From NCBI RefSeq assembly GCF_014235845.1, contig NZ_JACJUQ010000004.1, forward strand, positions 216,171 to 280,170: a DNA stretch of 64,000 nt. The letters are read 5' to 3'. The notes beneath the pieces are model-generated. The model made no database searches, was not told the origin of the DNA, and saw only the letters and a list, made by a program, of their open reading frames with translations. The stretch is from Pontivivens nitratireducens (GTDB lineage: Bacteria > Pseudomonadota > Alphaproteobacteria > Rhodobacterales > Rhodobacteraceae). The first letter of the stretch is position 1. Each line of letters starts with the position of its first letter. Of this stretch, positions 8,902 to 18,117 are shown piece by piece. Made by a program: the position numbers and the translations under genes.

Positions 8902-9842
8902 GCGGGTTTGGCGGCCTGCGGTTGCGCGGCGGGTTCCGCCTCCTCCTTTTCGACCACAGGGGTCGGGGGGGGCAGATCCCCGTGACTGCGCGGACGTTCC
9001 TTGAGCAGCAGACGCAGCAGCGTTGCCAGTTCATCCCGCATCTTCAACCGATGCACGACGCGATCCAGCATTCCGTGATCCAGCAGATACTCGGCCCGCT
9101 GGAAACCCTCGGGCAGCTTTTCCCGGATGGTCTGCTCGATCACACGCGGGCCCGCGAAACAGATCAGGGCGTTCGGCTCCGCGATATGGATGTCGCCCAG
9201 CATCGCGTAGCTGGCTGTCACACCACCGGTGGTTGGATGGGTCAGGACGGCGACATAGGGAAGGCCCGCCTCCTTGACCATATCGACAGCGACCGTGCTG
9301 CGGGGCATCTGCATCAGACTCAGAATCCCCTCCTGCATCCGCGCGCCCCCGGCGGCGGAAAACAGGATCAGCGGGGCGTGCAGCTCCACCGCGCGCTTGG
9401 CGGCCGCGATGATCGCATTGCCGACATACATGCCCATGGAACCGGCCATGAACGAGAAATCCTGCACCGCGACAACGGATGTCAGATCACCGATCTTGCC
9501 CTCGGCGACCAGCATCGCCTCATGCTCACCGGTTGATTTTCGTGCATCGGCCAGCCGTTTCGGATAAGGCTTCTGATCCTTGAAATGCAGCGGATCGACA
9601 ACCGGATCCGTGACCTCCACCGTGGTGAAGAGCCCACCGTCGAACAGCGCGTACAGGCGATCGCGCGGCGTGATGAACATGTGATGATCGCAGGTCGGGC
9701 AGGTGTTCAGCGCGTCCGACAGTTCCCTGTGGAACAGCATCGTTCCGCAATTGTCACATTTCGACCAAAGATTTTCCGGCACTTCGCGGCGCGAAAACAG
9801 CGAATTTATCATTGGACGGGTGAAGTTGGATATCCAGCTCAT
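8898..9842 (-). CDS. accD: Acetyl-CoA carboxylase carboxyltransferase subunit beta
   Basis: 314 residues. With AccA it moves the carboxyl group from carboxybiotin to acetyl-CoA, giving malonyl-CoA for fatty acid synthesis. The four-cysteine zinc ribbon is at C29, C32, C48 and C51. The crotonase-like carboxyltransferase domain follows, with VAVQDFSFMAGSMG, SAAGGARMQEG and LTHPTTGGVTASYA blocks. The Ala/Glu/Pro-rich C-terminal tail is variable in the family. accD and folC are coupled. The 5' end faces the divergent aminotransferase gene across 114 bp. Confidence 0.97.
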   Translation of the reverse strand: MSWISNFTRPMINSLFSRREVPENLWSKCDNCGTMLFHRELSDALNTCPTCDHHMFITPRDRLYALFDGGLFTTVEVTDPVVDPLHFKDQKPYPKRLADARKSTGEHEAMLVAEGKIGDLTSVVAVQDFSFMAGSMGMYVGNAIIAAAKRAVELHAPLILFSAAGGARMQEGILSLMQMPRSTVAVDMVKEAGLPYVAVLTHPTTGGVTASYAMLGDIHIAEPNALICFAGPRVIEQTIREKLPEGFQRAEYLLDHGMLDRVVHRLKMRDELATLLRLLLKERPRSHGDLPPPTPVVEKEEAEPAAQPQAAKPA

Positions 9843-9956
9843 GCCAGTGCAGCCCCCAGTGTCTCTTTTCGCTCACCTATATCGCACGCCTGTGGATTGC
9901 AACGCCGCGGCACCCTGCCTAGGGTCAGCGGGACTGACACAAATGGAGAGCATCGC

Positions 9957-10814
9957 ATGGCGATCGGAAGCGATATCCGCACATGGTACGAGGGGGAGTG
10001 GCACCAGGGCAATACGCCAATCATGGGTGCCGCCGACCATGCCACCTGGCTGGGCACAATGGTCTTCGACGGGGCGCGCACCTTTGGCGGGGTCACACCC
10101 GATCTGGACCTGCATTGCCAGCGGATCGTGCGCTCTGCCATCGCGATGGGCATGACGCCGCCGATGGATGCGGCGCGCGTGCTTGAGATCGCGCGGGAGG
10201 GCATCGCCCTCTACCCCGACGATGCGGAGCTATACGTGCGCCCGATGATGTGGAGCAAGGAAGGCGGTGAAGCGATGATCGCGGCCAAGGCGGACTCCTG
10301 CGCCTTCGCGCTGTGTATCGAGGCGATGCCCCTGCCCGCGATGCAAGCGATCGCGCTGTGCGTATCCCCGTTTCGCCGACCCCGGCCCGACACCGCCCTG
10401 ACCGAGGCGAAGGCCGCCTGTCTGTATCCCAACAACGGGCGAATGCTGACCGAGGCCCGCAAGCGGGGCTTTGACAACGCCCTGTCACTGGATGATTGGG
10501 ATCATGTTGCGGAAACGGCCACCGCGAACGTCTTTCTGGTCAAGGATGGCGTCGTGCGCACGCCGGTTCCCAATGGCACGTTCCTCAACGGCATCACGCG
10601 GCAGCGGATCATCACGCTGTTGTCGCAGGACGGCATGACGGTGGAGGAAACCTCGCTCGGGGTCGAGGATTTCGCCCAGGCGGATGAGATTTTCCTGACC
10701 GGCAACGCCTCCAAGGTTACGGCAGTCAAGCGGTTCGAGGACCGGGAAATGCAGCCCGGCCCGGTGGCCACACGCGCACGGGCGCTGTATTGGTCGTGGT
10801 CCGGCGCCGCCTGA
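9957..10814 (+). CDS. Class IV PLP aminotransferase, branched-chain amino acid aminotransferase-like
   Basis: 285 residues of the fold-type IV PLP enzyme family. The lysine in TEAKAACLYPN aligns with the Schiff-base lysine of this family. The ETATANVF block (cofactor-binding Glu) and the FLNGITRQRI motif follow. It resembles branched-chain aminotransferases, but the window also holds a clear ilvE (48850-49725), so this may be a paralogue with a different amino donor or acceptor. The ATG at 9957 follows GGAGAG. A longer in-frame extension upstream overlaps accD antisense and lacks family similarity. It is 23 nt from the following oxidoreductase gene. Confidence 0.85.
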   Translation: MAIGSDIRTWYEGEWHQGNTPIMGAADHATWLGTMVFDGARTFGGVTPDLDLHCQRIVRSAIAMGMTPPMDAARVLEIAREGIALYPDDAELYVRPMMWSKEGGEAMIAAKADSCAFALCIEAMPLPAMQAIALCVSPFRRPRPDTALTEAKAACLYPNNGRMLTEARKRGFDNALSLDDWDHVAETATANVFLVKDGVVRTPVPNGTFLNGITRQRIITLLSQDGMTVEETSLGVEDFAQADEIFLTGNASKVTAVKRFEDREMQPGPVATRARALYWSWSGAA

Positions 10815-10837
10815 TCCATTTTCACGAGGACTCTTCA

Positions 10838-11824
10838 ATGACCGACATGCGTTGCATCGAAATCTCGAAACCCGGCGGGCCGGAGGTTCTGGTCGAGGCC
10901 CGGCGTCCCATTCCCGTGCCCCAGGCCGGGCAGATCCTGATCCGCACCAAGGCGATCGGCGTGAACCGCCCCGACGCGCTGCATCGCGCCGGATCGTATA
11001 ATCCGCCCCCCGGCGCCTCCGACCTGCCGGGGCTGGAAGCAGCCGGAGAGGTCACAGCAGTGGGCGAAGGCGTCAGCCGCTGGTCGGTGGGCGACGCGGT
11101 CACCGCCCTGCTGCCCGGCGGTGGCTATGCCGAATACGTCACGACACCGGCGGAACATGCGCTGCCGATCCCCGACGGTTATTCGTGGGAGCAGGCAGCG
11201 GCGCTGTGCGAAACCTTCTTTACCGTCTGGATCAACGTGTTCGATCGCGGCGGCTTGCAGGCGGGGGAGACGTTCCTCGTCCACGGGGGCACGTCAGGCA
11301 TCGGCACGACCGCGATTCAATTGGCAAAGGCGCGCGGCGCGCGGGTGATGACCACCGCCGGCACCGATGAGAAATGCGCCCGCTGCCGCGAGCTGGGCGC
11401 GGACCTCGCCGTCAACTACCGCGAGGCCGATTTCGTGAAGGAAGCAAAGGCGTTCACCGACGGGCGCGGCCTGGACCTGATTCTCGACATGGTTGGCGGA
11501 GACTACATTCCCCGCAATATCAAGGCCCTGGCCGAAGATGGCCGTCTGTCGATGATTGCTTTCCTCGGCGGACCCAAGGCGGAGGTAAACTTCGCGCAGG
11601 TCATGGTAAAGCGGCTGGTACTGACCGGATCGACTCTGCGTCCGCGCAGTGATCTGGTAAAGGCGGATCTGGCGCGCGCGGTGGAACGTGAGGTCTGGCC
11701 CCTGCTGTCGGCGGGCACGATCGCGCCGGTGATGGACTCGACCTTCCCCCTGGCGGAGGCAGCCAAGGCGCACGCCTACATGGAAAGTTCGGCCCATATC
11801 GGAAAGATCGTATTGGTCCCCTGA
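10838..11824 (+). CDS. NAD(P)H-quinone oxidoreductase, zinc-free MDR family
   Basis: 328 residues of the medium-chain dehydrogenase superfamily, quinone-oxidoreductase/PIG3 branch. A GroES-like N-terminal domain (about 1-125; VNRPDALHRAG, DLPGLEAAGEV) precedes a Rossmann domain with HGGTSGIGTTAIQLAKARGA as the nucleotide motif. The zinc-binding Cys/His pattern of alcohol dehydrogenases is missing. Expected reaction: NADPH-dependent one-electron reduction of quinones. The ATG at 10838 has GAGGA 7 nt upstream. An earlier in-frame start overlaps the aminotransferase gene and adds no conserved sequence. It is probably cotranscribed with the aminotransferase. Confidence 0.87.
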   Translation: MTDMRCIEISKPGGPEVLVEARRPIPVPQAGQILIRTKAIGVNRPDALHRAGSYNPPPGASDLPGLEAAGEVTAVGEGVSRWSVGDAVTALLPGGGYAEYVTTPAEHALPIPDGYSWEQAAALCETFFTVWINVFDRGGLQAGETFLVHGGTSGIGTTAIQLAKARGARVMTTAGTDEKCARCRELGADLAVNYREADFVKEAKAFTDGRGLDLILDMVGGDYIPRNIKALAEDGRLSMIAFLGGPKAEVNFAQVMVKRLVLTGSTLRPRSDLVKADLARAVEREVWPLLSAGTIAPVMDSTFPLAEAAKAHAYMESSAHIGKIVLVP

Positions 11825-11827
11825 CGA

Positions 11828-12457
11828 TCAGCGCACGGGCGGCAGGCTGGCCGTGCGCGAACAGTCGCGAATCACGTCGCGCCCGCAGCGGCGCGGTTCC
11901 AGATCGCGGGTCAGGCAGATGCGCACCTCCTGAATGCGGCCATCCTGGCAGGTTACGGTCACGCCGTCCGCCTCCAGATCGTCATTGGCCTCCAGAAAAG
12001 CGGCCTCGATCACCGAAGGGTCGAGCCGCAGAGTCTCACGCACCTGACGCAGGATGTCCGGTCGCTCGATGCTCTCGTAAGCCTCTCGCGACAGGGCGAA
12101 ATAGTCGGTGGCGCGCAGCCCGGAACACCGACCGTGCTTTTGCCACTGATGCCATGCGGACCCGCCGGTTCCCATGATATCGGCCATCTCGCCGGTTTGG
12201 CGCCGCGACGGATCGCCATTGGACGTGCGGCAATAGTCGGGCCAGCCCGTCTCGTATTGCGGCCACAGCCCGTGCAGGACGAAACCCAGCGCCCGGTCGC
12301 ATTGCGGCGATCCCTGCGCGTCGCCGGTCGCAGCACACCATGAGGGCGACCAGCTCAGGCTCAGCACGTAGTAATCGAACTCTCCGGCCTGATCCTGCTC
12401 CCGATGCTGCGAACTGACCGGCAATGCCAGCATGAGAAAGACCAGAAACCATCGCAT
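11828..12457 (-). CDS. Secreted ribonuclease T2 family protein with altered CAS II motif
   Basis: 209 residues with a signal peptide (about 1-16). RNase T2 enzymes cleave single-stranded RNA through 2',3'-cyclic phosphates, usually in the periplasm or outside. CAS I is intact as FVLHGLWPQ (catalytic His62). CAS II reads HQWQKHGRC (103-111), keeping the Lys-His pair at 107-108. The residue that is normally the catalytic Glu (HEW...) is Gln104. Cysteines at 41, 53, 76 and 111 and near the C terminus probably form disulfides. It is convergent with the quinone oxidoreductase gene 4 nt away and divergent from the TrcR-like gene. Confidence 0.87.
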   Translation of the reverse strand: MRWFLVFLMLALPVSSQHREQDQAGEFDYYVLSLSWSPSWCAATGDAQGSPQCDRALGFVLHGLWPQYETGWPDYCRTSNGDPSRRQTGEMADIMGTGGSAWHQWQKHGRCSGLRATDYFALSREAYESIERPDILRQVRETLRLDPSVIEAAFLEANDDLEADGVTVTCQDGRIQEVRICLTRDLEPRRCGRDVIRDCSRTASLPPVR

Positions 12458-12589
12458 GTCGAAACCCCTTTATCCTTCGTCCTCTACCGCCTATATACGG
12501 TGGGAATTCCCCAAACGGAAACGGACTGCGGCCCCGGCCTACCGATTTCTCGGCACGGGAGAAGATTGCAGTTTTCTGAAAGGCACGAC

Positions 12590-13336
12590 ATGGCGCTTCC
12601 TATCATGCAGAAAGCCACCGCCGTCTGGCTGGTGGACAACACCACACTCAGCTTCAAGCAGGTCGCGGACTTCACCGGCCTGCACGATCTGGAGGTTCAG
12701 GGCATCGCAGACGGCGAGGTCGCGGTCGGGATCAAGGGCTTCGATCCCATCGTGAACAACCAGTTGACGCAGGAAGAAATCACCCGCTGCGAGGAAAACC
12801 CCAAGGCCAAGCTGCAATTGAAATACAATGCCGCCGCCGAGGGCGAGCAAAAGCGCAAAGGCCCGCGTTATACTCCACTGTCCAAGCGTCAGGACCGCCC
12901 TTCGGCCATTGCGTGGCTGGTCAAGTTCCACCCCGAACTCAGCGACGGCCAGATCTCCAAGCTGGTGGGCACGACCAAGCCGACCATCCAGTCGATCCGC
13001 GACCGGACGCACTGGAACATCGCCAATATCCAGACAGTCGATCCGGTGGCATTGGGCATGTGTCGTCAGGGCGAACTGGACGCTGCCGTTGCGAAGGCCG
13101 TCGCCGCGAAGGCGAAGAACGGCGATGTGCTGACGGATGATGAAAAGATGCGGCTGATGAGCACGGACGAAAGCCTCGCCTCCGAAAACCGCATTCCCAC
13201 CGCGATGGAGGGGCTGGAAAACTTCACATTCTCGGACACCGCAGCCGATGCGCCCGAGCGGGAGAAGGCGCTGCCGGACGCGGAGAGCCTGTTCAATCTG
13301 CCCGACAGCGATGATGAGGATGAGAGCGACGATTGA
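12590..13336 (+). CDS. trcR: DUF1013 family protein, TrcR-type cell-cycle transcriptional regulator
   Basis: 248 residues of a family found almost only in alphaproteobacteria (DUF1013), for which a cell-cycle transcriptional regulator name, TrcR, is in use. The N-terminal part (MALPIMQKATAVWLVDNTTL) and the LSFKQVADFTGLHDLEV segment look like one helix-turn-helix. A second HTH-like stretch, LSDGQISKLVGTTKPTIQSI, lies near 120-140. The C-terminal tail (about 215-248) is very acidic (SDDEDESDD). The ATG at 12590 follows AAAGG by 6 nt and gives the usual family N terminus. The DNA-binding role is inferred from the HTH segments and the name is from memory. The gene is monocistronic and closed by a terminator. 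Confidence 0.82.
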   Translation: MALPIMQKATAVWLVDNTTLSFKQVADFTGLHDLEVQGIADGEVAVGIKGFDPIVNNQLTQEEITRCEENPKAKLQLKYNAAAEGEQKRKGPRYTPLSKRQDRPSAIAWLVKFHPELSDGQISKLVGTTKPTIQSIRDRTHWNIANIQTVDPVALGMCRQGELDAAVAKAVAAKAKNGDVLTDDEKMRLMSTDESLASENRIPTAMEGLENFTFSDTAADAPEREKALPDAESLFNLPDSDDEDESDD

Positions 13337-13356
13337 TCGTCCTCTCCACCGTATTG

Positions 13357-13385
13357 AAGGGCCGGGGCATCGCTCCGGCCTTTTT
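13357..13385 (+). terminator. Intrinsic terminator of the TrcR-like gene
   Basis: Seen: a GGCCGG/CCGGCC stem (13360-13365 with 13375-13380), extended by AAG/TTT pairs and followed by a T run. It shares its 5' arm and start of loop (GGCCGGGGCAT) with the terminator after petC at 59157, but that reflects the common GC-rich hairpin design rather than a known repeat. Confidence 0.85.
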
Positions 13386-13454
13386 GCATGGGCACCGTTA
13401 ATGGGTTCGCAAGGAACCGACCGCTAGGGTCACTTCGTCAGGCGGAGGGGCGAC

Positions 13455-15452
13455 GTGATCAGATCGAGCGGTAAGGTATGGCTGGGCGCGCAGATTTCGC
13501 GGCGCGCGATGGTTGGCAGCCTTGCCGGCATGGCAATCATGCTCCTGCTGACCGGGTTCGAAATGATCGCGATGCACGAACAGCTTGGACGAATCGACGC
13601 GATTTCAGCGCAGCAGGTGCTGATCGAACGCCAGATTTCCGATCTGCGCAGCTACGCCACCACCGCGCGGCATCTGTCGTTAGCGTCAGAGGAAACACTG
13701 GCAAGACAGGATCTGGTGACGCGGCTCGACCTGCTGACCACGAGGATTTCCGCGCGACAGGATACGTTCGCGTTCGGGCACTCTGCACAGGGGATCGCCG
13801 CATCGCTCGACTACAGCCTTGCGAAACTCTTCGCCCTCACGGCGCTCACTCGCAACCCGACGGAAGGCCTGCCGATAGGCGATATCGTCGAGCAGATAGG
13901 TCTGCTGGCGGGGGTCGACCTCAATGCAACGCTGCGCGATTGGGCAGACATGCTTTCGGCGGATGCGACGGATGCGCGCGGGCGCATCCGATTCGCATTG
14001 ATCACGCTGGCGGGAATCGTATTGCTGGCGAGCCTCTCATTATGGCTCTTTGTTCTGCGCCCCCTTTCGCGCACAGTGCTGGACGGCACCGAACACGCAC
14101 GCGCGCTCGAAGATGCGCTTGCGCATACCGCCGGGCATGATCGGCTGACCGGCCTGCCGAACCGGACCCGTTCCGCCGAGCTGATAGACCGGCACATCAC
14201 CCGCCGCCGCAAGGAAAGTGTCGGTCTGATTCACCTCAACCTTTGCCATTTCCACATGATAAATGAGGAATTGGGTCATGAGGCGGGCGATCAGGTGTTG
14301 GTGGAAACCGCCCGGCGCTTGCTGCAGAGCATCGGTGAGAGGGAGTTTGTGGCACGGATCGGCGGCGATGAGTTTCTGATATTCGCGACTGATGTGCCCA
14401 CGCCCGACGACCTGATGACACGGGCCGCCGCCCTGCGTCGCACGGTTCGCGAGCCCTTCGACCTGGCGCAGGGGGCGCGCCACATGGATTGCGTGATCGG
14501 CGCGGTCTGGTCCGCAACCGGAACGACGGACGCCGAATCGCTGAGCGTTCGGGCAGACATCGCACTGCGCTCCACCCTCAGCGGAGAGGAGGGCCCCCTG
14601 CGCCTGTTCACGCAGGCGATGATGGAGGAGGTCGCCCTGCGCGACGCGCTCAGCCGCGAATTGCGCAGGGCCTTGGAAAAAAAGGAGCTGGTCGCATTCT
14701 TTCAACCGCAGGTCAGTGCACAGGGTGGGGAAGTGACCGGGTTTGAAGCGCTGATTCGCTGGAACCATCCGACACGCGGCCTGCTATCACCGGCGAAGTT
14801 TCTGAAAATAGCGGAGGAGATGGGACTGGCCGATCAGATCGGCGCGCACATGCTGGATCAGGCTCTCGACGCGTGGCAGGGCTGGGCGGCAGCTGGATTC
14901 TCCGTACCGCACGTTGCGGTCAACTACTCAGCCGCGCAACTCGCCGACATCCTGCTGGCCGATCGTATCAAGTGGGCTCTCGAACAACGCGACCTGCCGG
15001 CGGATTGTCTGGCGCTGGAGGTCGTGGAAACAGTGGCCATCGAAACAGACGATGCGCTGGCCGTCCGCATTATCCGCAACCTTGCCGAGGCAGGCTTCGC
15101 GATTGAACTGGACGATTTCGGCACCGGCCATGCCTCGATCGCGAACATCCAGCGCCTGCGCGCCAGCCGGATCAAGATCGACCGCAGTTTCGTATCGGGC
15201 ATCGACCAACGTCAGGACCTGTCGGTCATGGCGGATGCAATGGTGCGCATGGCCACGGCGCTGGGTGTCAGCACAATTGCGGAGGGGGTCGAAACAGCGG
15301 AGGAGCGTGCGAAAGTCACCGCCCTGGGCTGCACATCGCTGCAAGGCTACAACATCGCCCGCCCCATGGCGTTCGAGGATACGCTGCAGTGGCTGGCCGA
15401 ACATCGCATGCTCAATCACGGGCGAAGGCGCAGTCGCGCGGCCTCGGCATAG
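13455..15452 (+). CDS. Membrane-bound GGDEF-EAL cyclic di-GMP turnover protein
   Basis: 665 residues. Two membrane helices (about 19-37 and 178-201) flank a periplasmic sensor region of about 140 residues with no recognised domain. The GGDEF domain has an intact IGGDEF motif near 301-306 (diguanylate cyclase). The EAL domain starts near 395 and keeps FEALIRW, DDFGTGHAS, KIDRSFV and EGVET (phosphodiesterase). Both domains look potentially active, so the net effect on c-di-GMP cannot be told. No inhibitory RxxD is evident just before GGDEF. The GTG start at 13455 follows GGAGGGG by 5 nt. It stands alone between the TrcR-like gene and yidC. Confidence 0.92.
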   Translation: MIRSSGKVWLGAQISRRAMVGSLAGMAIMLLLTGFEMIAMHEQLGRIDAISAQQVLIERQISDLRSYATTARHLSLASEETLARQDLVTRLDLLTTRISARQDTFAFGHSAQGIAASLDYSLAKLFALTALTRNPTEGLPIGDIVEQIGLLAGVDLNATLRDWADMLSADATDARGRIRFALITLAGIVLLASLSLWLFVLRPLSRTVLDGTEHARALEDALAHTAGHDRLTGLPNRTRSAELIDRHITRRRKESVGLIHLNLCHFHMINEELGHEAGDQVLVETARRLLQSIGEREFVARIGGDEFLIFATDVPTPDDLMTRAAALRRTVREPFDLAQGARHMDCVIGAVWSATGTTDAESLSVRADIALRSTLSGEEGPLRLFTQAMMEEVALRDALSRELRRALEKKELVAFFQPQVSAQGGEVTGFEALIRWNHPTRGLLSPAKFLKIAEEMGLADQIGAHMLDQALDAWQGWAAAGFSVPHVAVNYSAAQLADILLADRIKWALEQRDLPADCLALEVVETVAIETDDALAVRIIRNLAEAGFAIELDDFGTGHASIANIQRLRASRIKIDRSFVSGIDQRQDLSVMADAMVRMATALGVSTIAEGVETAEERAKVTALGCTSLQGYNIARPMAFEDTLQWLAEHRMLNHGRRRSRAASA

Positions 15453-15556
15453 GGCCGGTTGCGGTGGCCATCGGGGGGAAAGCCCTTGACCTTTAGCGAT
15501 GTGACCTGTTGAACGCCTGCATCCCGTCAATATCCGCCGCGCAGGGGCTACTTTGC

Positions 15557-17371
15557 ATGCAAGACGATAACAGAAATCTGATCCTGGCAATGGGGCTCAG
15601 CCTCGCTGTGCTGCTTGGCTGGACCGTTCTCTTCCCTCCGGTCGAGCAAACGCCGCTGACAGCCGAGCAACAGGCCGTCCAGCAAGAGCTGCTGGGCGAC
15701 GTTGCGGATGGCACCCCCGCAGGTAACATCAGCGTGCCCGCAGTCGATACGCCGGTTGTCGAAAATCGAGATGCCGCCCTGACCAGCGTGGATCGTGTTG
15801 CGATCCGGACCCCCAGTCTGAGCGGTTCGCTTTCCCTGACTGGCGGACGGGTCGACGATCTGCACCTGACCCACTACCGCGAAACGCTGGATCCCGACAG
15901 CGAAACGGTGACTCTGCTCAATCCCGCAGGTGGTCCGGCAGCATATTACGTGCAGCACGGCTGGGCGCCCGCCGGTGGTCTGCCCGCCGATCAGGTTCCC
16001 GGTGCGACGACGGAATGGCAGCTCGAAAGCGGTGAGGCCCTGACCCCCGACACGCCCATTACCCTCAGCTGGGACAACGGCGCCGGTCTGATCTTCCGCA
16101 AGACGTTTACCGTGGACGATGATTACATGTTCACAGTCACGCAATCCGTGGAAAACACGACCGATGCAGCCGTGCGCATGTACCCCTATGGTATCATCGA
16201 CCGCATTGGTGAGCCTGAGACCATCGGCTTCTACATCCTGCACGAAGGTGTGGTTCGGGAGAGTGACGGAGAGATCCACGAGATCGACTACGACAACATG
16301 CCCGACAACGATTTCGACGTGCGTGAGAACGCGAATGTCGAGCTGATCGACGTCCAGAACAGCGGCTGGATCGGATTTACCGACAAGTACTGGATGACGA
16401 CCCTGATCCCCGAGGGCGGGCCGTTCACATCGGTGGTGCGCTATTCGGACCGCACGGAATCCTATTCCACCCAGGTGCGGATGCCGGTGGTTGAGGTTGC
16501 GGCAGGTTCGCAGACTGACAGCACCTCGCGCCTGTTCGCCGGTGCGAAGGAACGTGACGTGCTGACCCGCTACGAAGACGCGCTGGGTGTGGAACGTTTC
16601 GTGGATTCGATCGACTGGGGCTGGTTCTTCTTCCTGACGAAGCCGATCCACTGGCTGCTGACGCTGTTCAACAGCTTCCTCGGCAATTTCGGTGTCTCGA
16701 TCATCCTCTTGACCCTGTTCATCAAGGCGCTGCTGTTCCCGCTGGCGTACAAATCCTACGTCTCGATGTCGAAGATGAAGAAGCTCCAGCCCGAAATGGA
16801 GGCGATCAAGGAAAGGGCCGGTGAGGATCGCGCCAAGCTTCAGCAGGAGATGATGGCCCTCTACAAGAAGGAAAAGGTGAACCCCGCCGCGGGTTGCCTG
16901 CCGATCCTGTTGCAGATCCCGATCTTCTTCTCGTTGTACAAGGTGCTGTTCGTCGCGATCGAGATGCGCCAGGCGCCGTTCTTCGGCTGGGTGCAAGATC
17001 TCAGCGCGCCCGACCCGACCTCGTGGATGAACCTGTTCGGACTGCTGCCGTTCGAGGCACCGGACCCTGCCAGCTTCATCGCGATCCTGTCGATCGGTGT
17101 CTGGCCGATCCTGATGGGCATCACCATGTGGTTGCAGCAGAAACTGAACCCGGCGCCCGCTGACAAGACGCAAGCGATGATCTTCGCGTGGTTGCCCTTC
17201 GTGTTCATGTTCATGCTGGGCCGATTCGCCGCAGGATTGGTGATCTACTGGGTGGCGAACAACACCATCACGTTCACGCAGCAATACCTGATCATGCGCA
17301 GCCAGGGCGTGAAGGTGGACTTGCTGGGCAACATCCACTCGAAGTTCCGCAAAAAGAAGGACGCGGAGTGA
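15557..17371 (+). CDS. yidC: Membrane protein insertase YidC
   Basis: A 604-residue inner-membrane insertase/chaperone working with or without SecYEG. TM1 is at about 7-26, followed by the large beta-sandwich periplasmic domain (to about 345). The conserved 60KD_IMP core with five C-terminal helices starts at WGWFFFLTKPIHW (about 354). The groove arginine expected in TM2 is not obvious: the segment VSIILLTLFIKALLFPL carries Lys instead, as in many alphaproteobacterial YidCs. The ATG at 15557 has AGGGG upstream. A longer in-frame start at 15509 would push TM1 inside. The last codons overlap the MOSC gene by 4 nt. The usual rnpA and yidD neighbours are not present. Confidence 0.96.
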   Translation: MQDDNRNLILAMGLSLAVLLGWTVLFPPVEQTPLTAEQQAVQQELLGDVADGTPAGNISVPAVDTPVVENRDAALTSVDRVAIRTPSLSGSLSLTGGRVDDLHLTHYRETLDPDSETVTLLNPAGGPAAYYVQHGWAPAGGLPADQVPGATTEWQLESGEALTPDTPITLSWDNGAGLIFRKTFTVDDDYMFTVTQSVENTTDAAVRMYPYGIIDRIGEPETIGFYILHEGVVRESDGEIHEIDYDNMPDNDFDVRENANVELIDVQNSGWIGFTDKYWMTTLIPEGGPFTSVVRYSDRTESYSTQVRMPVVEVAAGSQTDSTSRLFAGAKERDVLTRYEDALGVERFVDSIDWGWFFFLTKPIHWLLTLFNSFLGNFGVSIILLTLFIKALLFPLAYKSYVSMSKMKKLQPEMEAIKERAGEDRAKLQQEMMALYKKEKVNPAAGCLPILLQIPIFFSLYKVLFVAIEMRQAPFFGWVQDLSAPDPTSWMNLFGLLPFEAPDPASFIAILSIGVWPILMGITMWLQQKLNPAPADKTQAMIFAWLPFVFMFMLGRFAAGLVIYWVANNTITFTQQYLIMRSQGVKVDLLGNIHSKFRKKKDAE

Positions 17372-18117
17372 TCCGGGTCTCCGCCCTCTGGCGCCATCCG
17401 GTGAAGGGGGTGGGGGCGGAACCACTGCAATCGACAATCCTGCGGGCGGGTGAATGCCTGCCCGGGGACCGCGCCTTCGCCATCGCACAACAGGGGGCGG
17501 AAACGACCGGCGCCTGGGCTGCATGCCGTAATTTCGTGCGTGGCGCAAAGGCGGGCAGCCTGATGGCCGTATCCGCCCGGCCCGATGGGGATAACTATAT
17601 CTTCACCCATCCGGACCGGCCCGACCTGCGGGTTGCCCTGCCCGCACAGGGCGATGACCTGATCGAGTGGATCAGACCCCTTTACCCCGACAATCGGCCT
17701 GCGCCGGAACGACTGGTCACATCCCGCGAGCAGGGAATGACCGACGCCGCGTTCCCCTCGATCTCCCTCCTGTCGGATGCCTCACGCAGTGCGCTTGGTT
17801 CGGCGGCGGACGCGACACTGGATCGCCGGCGGTTCCGGGGCAATATATGGCTGGACGGGCTGGAGCCGTGGGAGGAATGGAACTGGATCGGCAAATGCCT
17901 GCGCATCGGGACTGCGCTGTTGGAGGTTCGCGAACGGATCACACGCTGCCGCGCGACTCATGCCAACCCCGTTACAGGGCGCGATGATCTGGATTTGCTG
18001 AACGTTCTGGCGCAAAACTGGGGCCACCGCGATTTCGGTGTCTATGCCGTTTGCGTCGAGGGCGGTGAAGTCCATATTGGCGATGAGGCTACCGTGCATG
18101 ACCGGACCCGATCCTGA
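17368..18117 (+). CDS. MOSC domain protein
   Basis: 249 residues with an N-terminal beta-barrel MOSC_N-like part (VSALWRHPVKGVGAEPL) and a C-terminal MOSC domain. The RCRATHANPVTGRDDLDLL segment contains the conserved cysteine (C in TRCRATHANP) proposed to carry sulfur or the molybdenum cofactor. MOSC proteins act in Moco sulfuration or as molybdenum-dependent N-hydroxylated substrate reductases (YcbX/MARC type). Which applies here is unknown. GTG at 17368 overlaps the yidC stop (GTGA), indicating translational coupling. The 3' end overlaps the next gene by 20 nt. Confidence 0.82.
   Translation: MIRVSALWRHPVKGVGAEPLQSTILRAGECLPGDRAFAIAQQGAETTGAWAACRNFVRGAKAGSLMAVSARPDGDNYIFTHPDRPDLRVALPAQGDDLIEWIRPLYPDNRPAPERLVTSREQGMTDAAFPSISLLSDASRSALGSAADATLDRRRFRGNIWLDGLEPWEEWNWIGKCLRIGTALLEVRERITRCRATHANPVTGRDDLDLLNVLAQNWGHRDFGVYAVCVEGGEVHIGDEATVHDRTRS

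Noticed and set aside
15548..17548. A 666-codon open frame antisense to yidC
   Set aside because: It fully mirrors yidC. Composition (Arg/Gln/His runs) is that of an antisense shadow.
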